Source: Oscillospiraceae bacterium (GTDB lineage Bacteria; Bacillota; Clostridia; Oscillospirales; Oscillospiraceae). From it: a stretch of DNA of 37,217 nt. A program made the position numbers and the translations under genes. A model generated the notes under the pieces. The model was not told the DNA's origin, did no database searches, and saw nothing but the letters and a program-made list of their open reading frames with translations. This document shows, piece by piece, positions 1 through 8,754 of the stretch (position 1 is its first letter; every line of letters starts with the position of its first letter). The stretch spans positions 1 to 37,217 of the forward strand of contig JAFXAW010000038.1 of NCBI GenBank assembly GCA_017522015.1. The letters are read 5' to 3'.

Positions 1-274
1 CAAGCTTGTCTGTGCTCTCACGGGCAGAAAAAAGGAGCTGCCCGACAAACAGCTCGCTTTCTTTTTTTACCTCGCGCAGCTCCATCGTCTGGTATCTGGC
101 GAAGTAGTTTGTGCTGTGCAGATCGTACTTTTTGTGTCCAAGCTCATACATCGCACCCATGACAAGACCGATGCAGTCGCATGTTCCATCCGCGCCCACG
201 CCGCCAGTGCGGTACGTCAGCTTTCGCGCGGCAATCTGTTCCACGCGCTCCACAAAACCAGTAACGCCAATCAT
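1..274 (-). CDS. NlpC/P60-type cell-wall hydrolase (N-terminal part, cut by window edge)
   Basis: Open from an ATG at 274 to the left edge of the window with no stop, so the gene is partial (91 codons seen). The visible part contains GADGTCDCIGL, matching the catalytic-cysteine motif of NlpC/P60 peptidases (D-C-S-G-L in most members). Such enzymes cut peptide bonds in peptidoglycan and in phages act as endolysins or tail lysins. The ATG overlaps the stop of the upstream membrane-protein gene as ATGA and is preceded by GGAGGAGATGAGG. Position after the tail fibres and next to a small membrane protein fits the lysis end of a late operon. The catalytic His lies outside the window, so activity cannot be judged. 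Confidence 0.75.
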   Translation of the reverse strand, partial: MIGVTGFVERVEQIAARKLTYRTGGVGADGTCDCIGLVMGAMYELGHKKYDLHSTNYFARYQTMELREVKKESELFVGQLLFSARESTDKL

Positions 275-420
275 GGTTCCTCATCTCCTCCGAAGTAGTC
301 CATGTACTCGTCAATCCACCCGCCGCCCTTGAAAGCCGTGTATACGCATGCGACGAGAAACACCACAACGCCGACGATGGCCCATAAAACATCTTGCGCA
401 AAATCCTTTATCTTCCGCAT
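271..420 (-). CDS. Small one-helix membrane protein, possible holin-type lysis partner
   Basis: 49 aa. A short basic N-terminus (MRKIKDF) is followed by one strongly hydrophobic segment (about residues 10-29) and an acidic C-terminus ending GGDEEP. The start at 420 has AAGGAGG just upstream; longer in-frame starts further upstream lack a site. The stop overlaps the hydrolase start by 4 bp. A membrane protein immediately before a wall hydrolase suggests a holin or holin accessory. One helix and 49 residues are less than most holins have, and no family was recognised, so the role is inferred from position only. Confidence 0.6.
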   Translation of the reverse strand: MRKIKDFAQDVLWAIVGVVVFLVACVYTAFKGGGWIDEYMDYFGGDEEP

Positions 421-455
421 GCATCCTCCTTGCTGCGCGTTTATTCCTTTTGTTC

Positions 456-977
456 TCAAGCCTTTTCCACGTACAGCCCGACAAGCTCGCTCAGTGGATG
501 ATACACCGGACTCACCGTATCCCTCGTGCACAGGTAGATTTCCCAGCCCTGCATATAGTACAGGCCAGCCGTCAAGGCCATGTTGCCGCTGTACGGGATC
601 GGGTCATCAATCGTGCCTGAGTGTGTCTCGTTGATCTGCTCATACAGGCTTGCGGCATTCTCCGGTTCCCAGCCTGTCAGGCTCGTGTGCGCCTGAATCA
701 CCCGCCACAGCTTGCCGCCGTGCTTCACTTTGAAACCTGTCGTGTACGCCGTGTCAGCCGCCCATTCTGGGTAGAAGTCTTTCATGCGCAGCGCTGTGTT
801 ATCGTCCACGTCAAGCGTGTTGATCTGCTGAGGGATCAGCATGGCGAGGACTTCGGATTCGGTCAGAGGGCGTCGGGCTTCTTCCAGTTTTACACGCCTT
901 GCGTCCGCTTCCATCAGAGCGAGTTCGTCTTCGGTATATTCGTATTCACGTTTGCCATTTTTAGTTTTGATAATCAT
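456..977 (-). CDS. Phage tail protein with chitin-binding-type (CBM5/12-like) module
   Basis: 173 aa. The N-terminus is charged and helical (residues 1-45). Residues about 68-115 carry the aromatic pattern of short carbohydrate-binding modules: FYPEWAADTAYTTG, then GGKLWRVIQAHTS and GWEPENAASLYE. In Gram-positive phages this module sits in tail-tip or fibre accessory proteins and is thought to bind cell-surface glycans. The C-terminal 55 residues (PIPYSGNMALTAGLYY onward) form a second small domain with typical phage tail-end sequence. The gene lies between the long fibre and the lysis genes. AGGAGGTGAGCAG precedes the ATG at 977. Confidence 0.7.
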   Translation of the reverse strand: MIIKTKNGKREYEYTEDELALMEADARRVKLEEARRPLTESEVLAMLIPQQINTLDVDDNTALRMKDFYPEWAADTAYTTGFKVKHGGKLWRVIQAHTSLTGWEPENAASLYEQINETHSGTIDDPIPYSGNMALTAGLYYMQGWEIYLCTRDTVSPVYHPLSELVGLYVEKA

Positions 978-991
978 AACTGCTCACCTCC

Positions 992-2650
992 TTACCGTCT
1001 CCAAATTTTCACCGTAAACTTCGCCCCAGCAGCCCAAGTGCTTTCGCTATTAATATGCCCCATCCAAAGTCCTGTGGAGTGATACCAACCCGGATCACCC
1101 GGAGGGTAGCGGTTATTGTGTATTTGCATTTGGCTCGTTACGTGGTTATTACCAAAACACACAAATGATGCTCTGGGGACATACTCTGCCTCAGCAGCCC
1201 AAACAGCGGGGGCAATAAACTCAATCTTGGATGTATCAAATGTGTTCCTGTTTGCCGAAGGGCCGGAATCGCATGTATAGCTACCTTGAAGAACAATACC
1301 ATAAACAGAATATTCAGGTTTGATTTTGACAAAGCATTGTTGTGAGCCTGTGACAGATTCGTTTACATATATCAAATTTTCGCCCGAAAACATAATAGCC
1401 TTTACGTCTGCGGGGCCGCTAATACCCAGTTCTTCGTATGTGAATCCAATCCAGCTTTCGCCTCCATCCGCAATAACTGTGAATATCTCGCAGTTCTCTG
1501 CATCAACAGGATTCTCTGTCAAAAACTCATTAACGGCGGCTTTGATCTGCTCACCGCTTGCCGCAGGTGTTTTCAGCCTGCCGTCAGCAGTAACGCCTAC
1601 ATCCTGCGTCATATCAGCCGTAGCCGCCACAGGCTTCACGCCGCCCAGCGTGGTTGCATTGGCAATAGGCAGGGTATACGCCGCAGGAATCGTGGGCTTA
1701 TTGCTCAGGTCGTTATAGTTGCCAGACTTCGCCACCGCCGCAAGGTCAGCGTCATTAGCCTTCTTAGCAATCACCGTGTCTTGCTGCGCATTAGCTTCCT
1801 TTAGCTCATTAAGCGCATCGCCCGTCGCCTTGGCATCTGCAGCCTTTCCGCTCTGTGTGAGCGTGTTATCCAGTTCAACGGAAGCCCCTCCGCCCTCGGC
1901 GTTGCTTCCGTCTTTTCCATCTGCGCCGTTTCGCACCTGATAAGTGCTCTTTGTGCCGTCCGTGTAATAGATCGTGTATGTGTCAACCGTGCCGGCGCTT
2001 CCGTCTCCGTCGGTACGCTCAATGTTCGAAATGCCGCGTCCCGCGTCGCCCTTTGGGCCTTTGATGTTCGCGCCCGGCACTTCCGGCATGCCCTCCTTGC
2101 TGGCCTGCCAGCTCAGGTCTCCGCTGCTGCTCACGCTTGGCACGTAGTAGCCGCCGTCCTCGCCCGGCTCTCCGCTGCCGCCGCCGCCAGTACCTTCCCC
2201 GGCCTGCACGCGATCAGCCGCATCTTCTGCGCGCTTGGCAGCGTCCTCCGCTCGGCTTGCTGCGCTCAGCGTCTTGCTCACCCACGGAATTTCTGTTTCC
2301 GGCGGCTCTTCGCCGTCGATGTTCGGCGGGCCGGGCATCACACGGATCATCGTCGCGGGCGTTTCTCCCAGCATCTCGCCGTCCGCGCCGCTGAAAATCA
2401 CCCACATCCGGCCCGATCCGTTAATCGCCGTGTCATATCGGCGTACCGTCCAGATGATCCAGTTCCCCTCTACGCGCGTGACCACAGGCCGCGCAACGTC
2501 CTCGTCCGGACGCACAACCACCATCTCCGGCGTCGCGTCCGGCCATGCCGCCTTCCATCTGCCGATATCAAACCGCAGCTCGCGTGCGTTGTTCTCCGGC
2601 GTGTAGCCGATAACAGCCGTGCCGCCGATTTTGCATGTATTTTCGATCAT
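992..2650 (-). CDS. Tail fibre / receptor-binding protein with collagen-like linker
   Basis: 552 aa. Residues 1-130 form a BppU-like beta-rich N-terminal domain (GRWKAAWPDATPEM, GNWIIWTVRRYDTA). An Ala/Glu-rich coiled segment follows (AEDAAKRAEDAADRV). A Gly-rich linker then holds GPKGDAG and NGADGKDG triplets typical of phage collagen-like stalks. The middle carries the repeat-like fibre motif NYNDLSNKPTIPAAY and TTLGGVKPV, common in phage fibres. The C-terminal 190 residues, rich in Trp and aromatics, are probably the host-binding tip. The order fits a trimeric baseplate-attached fibre. The ATG at 2650 has AAGGTGGTG upstream. Confidence 0.75.
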   Translation of the reverse strand: MIENTCKIGGTAVIGYTPENNARELRFDIGRWKAAWPDATPEMVVVRPDEDVARPVVTRVEGNWIIWTVRRYDTAINGSGRMWVIFSGADGEMLGETPATMIRVMPGPPNIDGEEPPETEIPWVSKTLSAASRAEDAAKRAEDAADRVQAGEGTGGGGSGEPGEDGGYYVPSVSSSGDLSWQASKEGMPEVPGANIKGPKGDAGRGISNIERTDGDGSAGTVDTYTIYYTDGTKSTYQVRNGADGKDGSNAEGGGASVELDNTLTQSGKAADAKATGDALNELKEANAQQDTVIAKKANDADLAAVAKSGNYNDLSNKPTIPAAYTLPIANATTLGGVKPVAATADMTQDVGVTADGRLKTPAASGEQIKAAVNEFLTENPVDAENCEIFTVIADGGESWIGFTYEELGISGPADVKAIMFSGENLIYVNESVTGSQQCFVKIKPEYSVYGIVLQGSYTCDSGPSANRNTFDTSKIEFIAPAVWAAEAEYVPRASFVCFGNNHVTSQMQIHNNRYPPGDPGWYHSTGLWMGHINSESTWAAGAKFTVKIWRR

Positions 2651-2662
2651 CGTTTCACCACC

Positions 2663-3436
2663 TTACGCTGTGTATTTGATGGCCACGTAGGGGAATTGTG
2701 CGTTTCCGACAGCAGACTGCGCCCCCGAACTCGAAACAGTAAAAATGTCCACAGAAAACCCGTTTATGGTTTGAGTTGGGATGAAAATTACGCCGTCAAA
2801 AAAAGAATCGGAAACTCCGTGCACCATAATGGAGTAATTATTCTTTTTTTCTGAAAAAACAGCAGCGACTTGGCATTCAAAATTCCCCGGCAGCGAGAAG
2901 AATAGATCTGTGAAAAGTACGATGTCAGGCTTGAATCCAACGTTGACGGTTGCAGTGCCGCTGGTATTGGTCGTGAGCGTTCCCGCTTTGCGCTGCACGG
3001 TCACGCCGCTGCTGGCTGTTCCAGCTACGCCGAATATACTCACGCCGCTTTTGATGTTAGCCGCCTTCAGGTTCGCATCGCCCTTGATCGTCTGCGCGCC
3101 GCTCAGATACTGCCCGGCGGCTATCGTCTGGTCTGTTGTCCCGGGCGTATACGTTTCCGCCGCTTTTTTGCTCACGCCGCTGCCGACGTAGGTGGGGCTG
3201 ATCGCGCCGATCTCCACGCTGGAAAGGCCGTCATATCCTTCGTCTGGATAGATCGTCTGGGCTTCCTCGCTCGGCACGGCGGTTTTGTTCTGCAGCACAA
3301 TCGGCTCGTCTTCCGGCGATATCTCAAGAATCTTGCCCGGCATCTGTGCCGTCGTCATCGCACCCGTGGTTTCCGTCTTCGTGCGGATCGCATCTGCGAT
3401 AGCTGTCAGCGTCTGCCCGTCAATCGCATATTTCAT
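2663..3436 (-). CDS. Phage tail/fibre structural protein
   Basis: 257 aa. It starts MKYAIDGQTLTAIADAIRTK, a start I know from tail proteins of clostridial siphoviruses. Residues about 60-135 hold a low-complexity beta-like region (GSGVSKKAAETYTPGT, YLSGAQTIKGDANLKAANI, SGVSIFGVAG) seen in similar proteins. The C-terminal half is beta-rich (NTSGTATVNVGFKP) and may be a receptor-contacting head. Its ATG shares one base with the upstream BppU stop (TGATG), so translation is coupled. Exact role in the tail tip is unknown. Confidence 0.65.
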   Translation of the reverse strand: MKYAIDGQTLTAIADAIRTKTETTGAMTTAQMPGKILEISPEDEPIVLQNKTAVPSEEAQTIYPDEGYDGLSSVEIGAISPTYVGSGVSKKAAETYTPGTTDQTIAAGQYLSGAQTIKGDANLKAANIKSGVSIFGVAGTASSGVTVQRKAGTLTTNTSGTATVNVGFKPDIVLFTDLFFSLPGNFECQVAAVFSEKKNNYSIMVHGVSDSFFDGVIFIPTQTINGFSVDIFTVSSSGAQSAVGNAQFPYVAIKYTA

Positions 3437-4215
3437 CAGAATTCAGCCTCCTCCGCTTCGGGCAGCGCAGCAATCACCGCATTCACGATCTCAGTCTTGT
3501 CCGAAGCCGTGAAATAGTCCACTCCTTTGATCGGCTTGTCGCCTTTCGGCCCCTGCGCGCCCTGTACCGGTCCGATGTTCACCCAGCTCAGCGTATCGAT
3601 ACCCCAGATATACACGACGTTGTCGTCCGCAGTACCCACAGCAAACGCTTGCCCGGCTTCACCCGTCGGATGCGCTGCTATCAGCTGATCGTAGGTGTCA
3701 AAGCGGTCCAGCACCTTGAAGTTAGCCGACTGCGCCGCCTGTCTCGCTTCCTCCGCCGCAGCGTCCGCCCTGGCAATCGCATCATCAACAGCCGCAATCT
3801 TGGTCAGCAGCTCGTCCAGCGACGGGATGGTGTGATCAGGATCGACAATCGTATCCGTCGATGTGCGCGTGATCGCGCCGTCTCCCCAGAAAACCGCGCA
3901 GCTCATTTCGCCCACGTTCGCTTTGATGATCAATGAAAAGTATCCCGTGATTTTATACGCGCCTTCCGGCAGCGTGAGCACGGCCTTTCCCTCTTCGACT
4001 GTGCCCTTGATCGGCGGCAGCGTGCTGTCGTCCGCGCGGATAAAGTGGCCCGTGACCGTCGCGCCGCTATCCAGCGTAACGACAGAATTCCCCAGCGTCA
4101 GGCCGATGACAAACTTGTGCGCCCCTTTGTCGCCTTCAGCAAAAAGCCGATCCAGCCGCGTCAGCGTTACGCCGCGCAGCAGATCGGTTCTTTTTTCGAT
4201 TCGGTTTCCTTCCAT
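3436..4215 (-). CDS. BppU-family baseplate upper protein
   Basis: 259 aa. The N-terminal about 125 residues match the BppU fold by pattern: a charged opening, then GDKGAHKFVIGLTLGN, GATVTGHFIRADD, and YKITGYFSLIIKAN followed by a C-A-V-F-W core. This domain anchors receptor-binding proteins on the baseplate of lactococcal-type phages. An Ala-rich coiled coil (RADAAAEEARQAAQSAN, about residues 148-165) and a short collagen-like stretch (GAQGPKGD) follow. The C-terminus reads KTEIVNAVIAALPE. It is probably the adaptor between the Dit/Tal hub and the fibres encoded just downstream. Confidence 0.75.
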   Translation of the reverse strand: MEGNRIEKRTDLLRGVTLTRLDRLFAEGDKGAHKFVIGLTLGNSVVTLDSGATVTGHFIRADDSTLPPIKGTVEEGKAVLTLPEGAYKITGYFSLIIKANVGEMSCAVFWGDGAITRTSTDTIVDPDHTIPSLDELLTKIAAVDDAIARADAAAEEARQAAQSANFKVLDRFDTYDQLIAAHPTGEAGQAFAVGTADDNVVYIWGIDTLSWVNIGPVQGAQGPKGDKPIKGVDYFTASDKTEIVNAVIAALPEAEEAEF

Positions 4216-4224
4216 TCGGCCTCC

Positions 4225-4503
4225 TTACGGGCGCTTGAGCATAACGCGCACCGTTCCCGTCTGGGCGTTCCTCTGGATGCTCGTGATTTCCGTATATCCC
4301 TCATACGTCTGCTTGACGCCTTCACGCAGATTGTCGGTCTTCACAATCGTTTCGCACCCCTCAAAATCCGCCGCCACCTTCGACAGCGGCCGCCTGTCCT
4401 CGATTTCGATCATCACTTGGTTTCCGGCATTCCCCACAGACGTGATAAACTCCACCTCTCTGTTCACTCCGTCACCCAGATCAAGCATCATGACGCTTTT
4501 CAT
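4225..4503 (-). CDS. Small phage protein of unknown function between Tal and BppU
   Basis: 92 aa, no family recognised. The sequence is mixed alpha/beta with a strand-rich end (YTEITSIQRNAQTGTVRVML). The start at 4503 overlaps the upstream gene by 23 bp and has GGAGGAGA just before ATG; internal ATGs at 4491 and 4488 are possible alternatives. Its place between the tail hub and BppU suggests a tail-tip accessory protein; this is inference. Confidence 0.6.
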   Translation of the reverse strand: MKSVMMLDLGDGVNREVEFITSVGNAGNQVMIEIEDRRPLSKVAADFEGCETIVKTDNLREGVKQTYEGYTEITSIQRNAQTGTVRVMLKRP

Positions 4504-4663
4504 TCTCCTCCGCCTCCTTTTCCGCTCTTAGCGCATGGAACACCTTGCGCACGTCCTTCATGCCGCTGGACTGCGCGTCCATGCAGCTCTCCCCGCGCGT
4601 CCACACTGTTTCAAACTTCACCAGCGCATTGCCCAGCAGCATGATCATCTCATCTCTGCTCAT
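4481..4663 (-). CDS. Small helical phage protein of unknown function
   Basis: 60 aa, almost wholly helical and charged, with a C-terminal run of Glu and Lys (EKEAEENEKRHDA). The start at 4663 lies 4 bp after the stop of the Tal-like gene. Its 3' end overlaps the next gene by 23 bp in another frame. Similar short helical proteins occur after the Tal gene in other Gram-positive phages, but I cannot name a family. Confidence 0.6.
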   Translation of the reverse strand: MSRDEMIMLLGNALVKFETVWTRGESCMDAQSSGMKDVRKVFHALRAEKEAEENEKRHDA

Positions 4664-4667
4664 TTGC

Positions 4668-6302
4668 TCACTCCCAGCTCATGTAATAGATCGTCGAAGT
4701 CTTTTTGTTCATTGTGACGCCCGTCACAGTTCCGCCTGTTGCGTTTACGGTAAGCGTCGTGTTCGAGTTCAGAAATGCAGCGCTTTTCAGGCTCATCGGG
4801 TTTCCTTTGAACGAGAATGTGCTGCACTCAAACCCATTTGCGCTCAACGCGCTGACGTACAGCGCATCGGAAATGCCACTTTCAAACTGTGTAAACTTGG
4901 TCTCCAGCTGATTGGCCGTCACATAGCCGTTCAGCTCGATCCTGTCCGCTTTGATCTCAACTTCACTTTCAAGTCCGTCGATTCGCACATAAGCCTCGGA
5001 AATCAGCTCGCCTTGAGCCTCAAGGTCAGAAACACTCGCTTTCAGCAGAATTTCTGCATTTGCAGCATCCAGCCGGATCAGCGTATCTTTGAGAATTGCG
5101 TCCTGCTCGTCCACCTGTGTCTGTGAAGCCTTGAGGTCGAGCGTGGCCTTGACCGCATCCATGTCGATTTCGATTTCCGTCGTCTTGTGTGTCAGGCCTT
5201 TTGTGGTTTCCACCCATTCTTCATGGCTGTCGGCAAGGTTCGTCAGCTGTCGCTCCGTTTGCCGGATATATCCCGCCTGCTTGTTGGTGCTTGTGAGCAG
5301 CCCCGCAAGGCGGCTGGATGTGTCCGAAAGCTGATTGGCGAGCGAAATCCGCACCATTTCAGGCTGTCCTACCGTGTCCAGATACGACAGCGCGACGATC
5401 CTCTCATTGACCACCATGCCGTAATCTGGCAGCGCAAGGCGCATCATGCGGCCAATCCTGAAATCGTCCAGCTTCTCGTTTGTCTGTGCAACCAGCTCAA
5501 TGCCGTCAATCTCGACGGAAACCATGGGCTGCTGCCTCTCCTGCAGGTATCGCCGCCCGTATTCGACGGCGGCGTTTTTGTCGATATCCTCGCTCACGCT
5601 CAGCGACCGGCTCACGATGCCCCATTTGGGGCTATCCTCCAGCTGCATGTATCCGCCGTCGAACTTCGTGCAGTACAGCCGCGTGCAAAGCTCGCTGTCA
5701 TCCAGCGTGATCCGCGCCGTCTGTATGTTCCGCCCCAGACGTCCTTCGCAGAATGGGTTCGTTTCTTTTTCCCGGATGTGCGCCACCCATGGGAAGCTGC
5801 TCTGGTCAAATTCCAGCATGTATCCAGGAAGCTGTCCCATCACGTCAATGAGCGCCTGCAGCGTGTTGCTGTCCGCATACGCATAGTCGATCGTTCCGTC
5901 CGCTTCCACGTCGCCCAGCGTCCACATTGCCGTCCCATTCACGCCCGTGCTCTGGTGCGTGAAGATCATCCCGATCACTTCCCGGAATGTGCCGCTGAAA
6001 CGACCCTCCCCCGGGATCAGCGCATCCTCCAGCGTGCAGATGCCGTGTTCAAGCTGGATGCGGCTCGTTTCTCCCTGTCCCGCTCGTTCCACCGCTGTCA
6101 CGCGGAATTTGCCCGCTGTGCCCTTTCCTGTGTAAACCTCGATGAAATCCCTAACCGACACCTGCGAAGCGTCTGAAAGCGAAATAGAGCACGTAGAAAG
6201 CGGCGAAATATTCAGTTCGATGCTCTGCATCGTCGGCGTGAGCCTTCCGCGTTCCTTGAGCTGCGCATCCAGCAGGCGCGGGAGTCTGGCTGCAATCCTC
6301 AC
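4668..6302 (-). CDS. Tal-like tail hub / minor structural protein
   Basis: 544 aa from a GTG at 6302. This start makes a GTGA overlap with the stop of the Dit gene and has GAGGGGG upstream; an open frame 26 codons longer exists but would overlap Dit heavily. Residues about 1-360 look like the gp44/Tal hub fold (DFIEVYTGKGTAGKFRV, FREVIGMIFTHQ, YAYADSNTLQALIDVMGQL). The remainder is a long helical/coiled region (EIEIDMDAVKATLDLKASQ, DAANAEILLKASVSDLEAQ) and a small beta domain at the C-terminus. The hub closes the tail tube and carries fibres. No peptidase motif was seen, so a tail-lysin role is not claimed. Confidence 0.75.
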   Translation of the reverse strand: MRIAARLPRLLDAQLKERGRLTPTMQSIELNISPLSTCSISLSDASQVSVRDFIEVYTGKGTAGKFRVTAVERAGQGETSRIQLEHGICTLEDALIPGEGRFSGTFREVIGMIFTHQSTGVNGTAMWTLGDVEADGTIDYAYADSNTLQALIDVMGQLPGYMLEFDQSSFPWVAHIREKETNPFCEGRLGRNIQTARITLDDSELCTRLYCTKFDGGYMQLEDSPKWGIVSRSLSVSEDIDKNAAVEYGRRYLQERQQPMVSVEIDGIELVAQTNEKLDDFRIGRMMRLALPDYGMVVNERIVALSYLDTVGQPEMVRISLANQLSDTSSRLAGLLTSTNKQAGYIRQTERQLTNLADSHEEWVETTKGLTHKTTEIEIDMDAVKATLDLKASQTQVDEQDAILKDTLIRLDAANAEILLKASVSDLEAQGELISEAYVRIDGLESEVEIKADRIELNGYVTANQLETKFTQFESGISDALYVSALSANGFECSTFSFKGNPMSLKSAAFLNSNTTLTVNATGGTVTGVTMNKKTSTIYYMSWE

Positions 6303-7075
6303 ATATACAGCCCCCTCGCCATAAATGCCGCGCTCACGGCATTGTCCGCCGCCACGGAGCACCATGTGTGCGCACCGCACGCCGCCAGCAGGTCATCGCT
6401 GCTCTCGCCCGTCCGCCTGTCCATCCTGGATTCGCCTCCTGCGCGCATGTACAGGTTTGCATGCTCGTCATATCCGATTTCAAGCACCTCGCCCGCCTGC
6501 AGCGCAAGGTTTTTAAACGCAAACATCGTCTCGCCCACCGTCAGCGTCAGGCTGTTTACCGGCGCGCCGCTGGTGTTTGTCACGTTCACGCTCACCGGCG
6601 CTTCGTCCGCAACGCCGCCGATATAGATCGATGCATTTCCGCTCGTTCCGCTCACGCTGGCGCGCTGCGCATATTCATCCTCCCAATGCGGCCTCTCATA
6701 CGCCGTAAAGGTCAGCCGCATCTTCTCCGTCCACTTGAGCGCGGATGTGACCGTCGGCATGCTGTCGCATATCACGCTGAGTCTCTGCCCCGGCCTGTCG
6801 TTGGTCGTCAGCCATCCGCCTTTTTTCGCCCATTGCTGAATCTTCTGCAGCACCATCTGCCGCCTGCGCACGCTGGTCTCGTGAATCTCAAACGTGACCG
6901 TGACGCTTGCATACTGCATCTGCCGCTTGGTCACCATCACGCCCGGCATCTTGGCCCGCGCGGCCGTGACCGTCTGCATGCGCGGCGCGTTGTATGCGAT
7001 ATCAAGCACGATGATGGACGGATCAATCTCCGACAGCCCATTTTTGTTGAGCCATACGCTGTATCTCGTCATCAT
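6299..7075 (-). CDS. Distal tail protein (Dit)
   Basis: 258 aa. Order and pattern match siphovirus Dit: an N-terminal ring-forming domain (residues about 1-135, with PGVMVTKRQMQYASVTVTF and KWTEKMRLTFTAYERPHWED), then a C-terminal galectin-like beta domain (VSVNVTNTSGAPVNSLTL). Dit forms the hexameric hub at the tail tip on which Tal and BppU assemble. The ATG at 7075 overlaps the tape measure stop as ATGA. The stop overlaps the Tal GTG start in the same way, so TMP, Dit and Tal are translationally coupled. Confidence 0.75.
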   Translation of the reverse strand: MMTRYSVWLNKNGLSEIDPSIIVLDIAYNAPRMQTVTAARAKMPGVMVTKRQMQYASVTVTFEIHETSVRRRQMVLQKIQQWAKKGGWLTTNDRPGQRLSVICDSMPTVTSALKWTEKMRLTFTAYERPHWEDEYAQRASVSGTSGNASIYIGGVADEAPVSVNVTNTSGAPVNSLTLTVGETMFAFKNLALQAGEVLEIGYDEHANLYMRAGGESRMDRRTGESSDDLLAACGAHTWCSVAADNAVSAAFMARGLYM

Positions 7076-8754
7076 GCCGGGTTAAACCTCCTGTTTCGCG
7101 CACCTCTGGCGATGTTTCCGGATACCGTCTGCGTCGTGATATCGCCGAGCACGCGCCCGTCAGGCGTGAATACCTCGCGCCTCTGCGCCATTTCCAGGCG
7201 CATCAGCCGGATTTCCTCCAGCAGTTCCGCATTGGATGCATTGCCGCCGGCGTCCCTCTGCCTTTCCGCTGCCGCCTCCGCCTTGGTGGATACCTTTTCT
7301 CCCTCATGCAGCCGCGCTAGAAATCCGTTGTACGGCACATAGTCGATGCCAACCGCCCGATTGGATGCACCTGTAATCGCGTCAACCTCCGCGCTGTACT
7401 GCTGCATGGCCGCATCAATGGAATCCTGCGAATGGTGGTAATCATATCTGTATTCCGGGCTGATCACCACTTTGAAGATCGAGGAAATCGTGTTCTTTAT
7501 TCCGCTCCACCACGCTGTGGCAGATCGCACCATCTCACTAAGCGAAGGCCATTTTGCCTCTCCCACGTTCCACGACGTCACCCGCTTGACCATCGGTTTG
7601 ATATCATCGTTCCACCAATCCCGGACCGTGAACATCAGATCCACCCATGCCGGCGCGACAAGTTCTCCAAACGTCCACTGCGTGACCTTGGTCAGGCTGG
7701 GTTTGAACGTGTCGTCCCACCACTTTTTTACATCGTCGGTGTATCCCTCGGCCTTGGGCGCCACCCATTTGCCGAACGACCATTTCAGAATGTTTTTGAT
7801 CTTTTCATAGGCGCTTGCGCCCTCCTGCCCGTTCCACCAGGCAGTCACGCTCTGCACAACCTCTTCCGTCGACGGCGGCTTAAAGTTGATGATCGCGTTG
7901 ATCCTGTTGGATACGGCGATGCCTAGCTGCTCCAGTTTGAGCAGCGTTCCTTCGTCCTGAAGGAAGTCCGTCACGCTCTGCACGGCCGGCGTCAGCGTCA
8001 CCATGATCGGCGTTCCAAACCGCGCCAGCGCCTGTTTCCATACTTCCTTCAGGTTGCCCATAACGTTTGCCCAATTGTCCGATTCTCGCGCCGCCTGTCC
8101 GATTGCGCCGCTCTGCTTGTAGATCTCGTTAGCGATATCCAGCATCAGCATTTGCTTCTGCGCCTCGTTCAGTTTCTGCCATTTCTGACCGTATTTCTCC
8201 ATCGCGGCGGAATTTCGCTGCGATTCGCTTGTAAACAGTCCGATCGCGTCGCCGGCTTCGGTGTTGCCGCGCAGGAAGGACCTTAGCCTTTCATCCGCAT
8301 CTTCCAGCGACATGTCGTAATATGCCGCGGCGTCCGCTGCCAGGCGTGTATATGTGTCCATCTGCTCCAGCGCTTCCACGCTGTCAATGCCCGCGCCCTT
8401 GAACTGGGAAAACGCCTTTGTGCCCACCGTGCGCAGGCGTGTCGCCAGCACGCCCGTATCCTTGCCGATCTCGTTGAATGTCTTCTTTGCCGCGCCCTGC
8501 AGCTCGCCAAACGATGCCGCAAACTGCGCGTTTTCTGCCGACACCTCCGCAGCCGCATCAATCGCGCTCTTGCCAAGGTTCATCGCCGTGCTGGCCGCCT
8601 TTTCCACCAGCCTCGCCGTCAGCTGGCCAACCGCCACCGCTTTCGCTGTGACCGCATCCGCCATCTTCGCAAACGAACTCCGGCTCTCTCTGATACCCTT
8701 TTCGTATTCGCTGGAATCAAGCCCCAGTCTGGCCACCAGCGTGAATAGATCCAT
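7072..8754 (-). CDS. Tail tape measure protein
   Basis: 560 aa from ATG at 8754, chosen because GGGAGGTG lies 6 bp upstream; a GTG at 8763 is inside that ribosome site. Residues 1-240 are the TMP N-terminal domain (LDSSEYEKGI, ASFGELQGAAKKTFNEIG, SGAIGQAARESDNWANVMGN). Residues 300-420 hold a roughly 35-residue Trp-rich repeat: WW pairs at about 306, 345, 380 and 415. The C-terminus carries the tape-measure signature VGIDYVPYNGFLARLHEGE. Tape length sets tail length; at about 0.15 nm per residue this would be a short tail of roughly 80 nm. No lytic transglycosylase or peptidase domain was seen. Confidence 0.85.
   Translation of the reverse strand: MDLFTLVARLGLDSSEYEKGIRESRSSFAKMADAVTAKAVAVGQLTARLVEKAASTAMNLGKSAIDAAAEVSAENAQFAASFGELQGAAKKTFNEIGKDTGVLATRLRTVGTKAFSQFKGAGIDSVEALEQMDTYTRLAADAAAYYDMSLEDADERLRSFLRGNTEAGDAIGLFTSESQRNSAAMEKYGQKWQKLNEAQKQMLMLDIANEIYKQSGAIGQAARESDNWANVMGNLKEVWKQALARFGTPIMVTLTPAVQSVTDFLQDEGTLLKLEQLGIAVSNRINAIINFKPPSTEEVVQSVTAWWNGQEGASAYEKIKNILKWSFGKWVAPKAEGYTDDVKKWWDDTFKPSLTKVTQWTFGELVAPAWVDLMFTVRDWWNDDIKPMVKRVTSWNVGEAKWPSLSEMVRSATAWWSGIKNTISSIFKVVISPEYRYDYHHSQDSIDAAMQQYSAEVDAITGASNRAVGIDYVPYNGFLARLHEGEKVSTKAEAAAERQRDAGGNASNAELLEEIRLMRLEMAQRREVFTPDGRVLGDITTQTVSGNIARGARNRRFNPA

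Noticed and set aside
1320-1718. Long plus-strand open frames across the structural region
   Set aside because: They mirror minus-strand genes of high G+C, lack ribosome sites and have low-complexity products; they are shadows.
5187-6176. 329-codon plus-strand frame opposite the Tal-like gene
   Set aside because: No ribosome site, His/Arg-rich composition typical of antisense translation, and it is fully opposite a recognisable gene.
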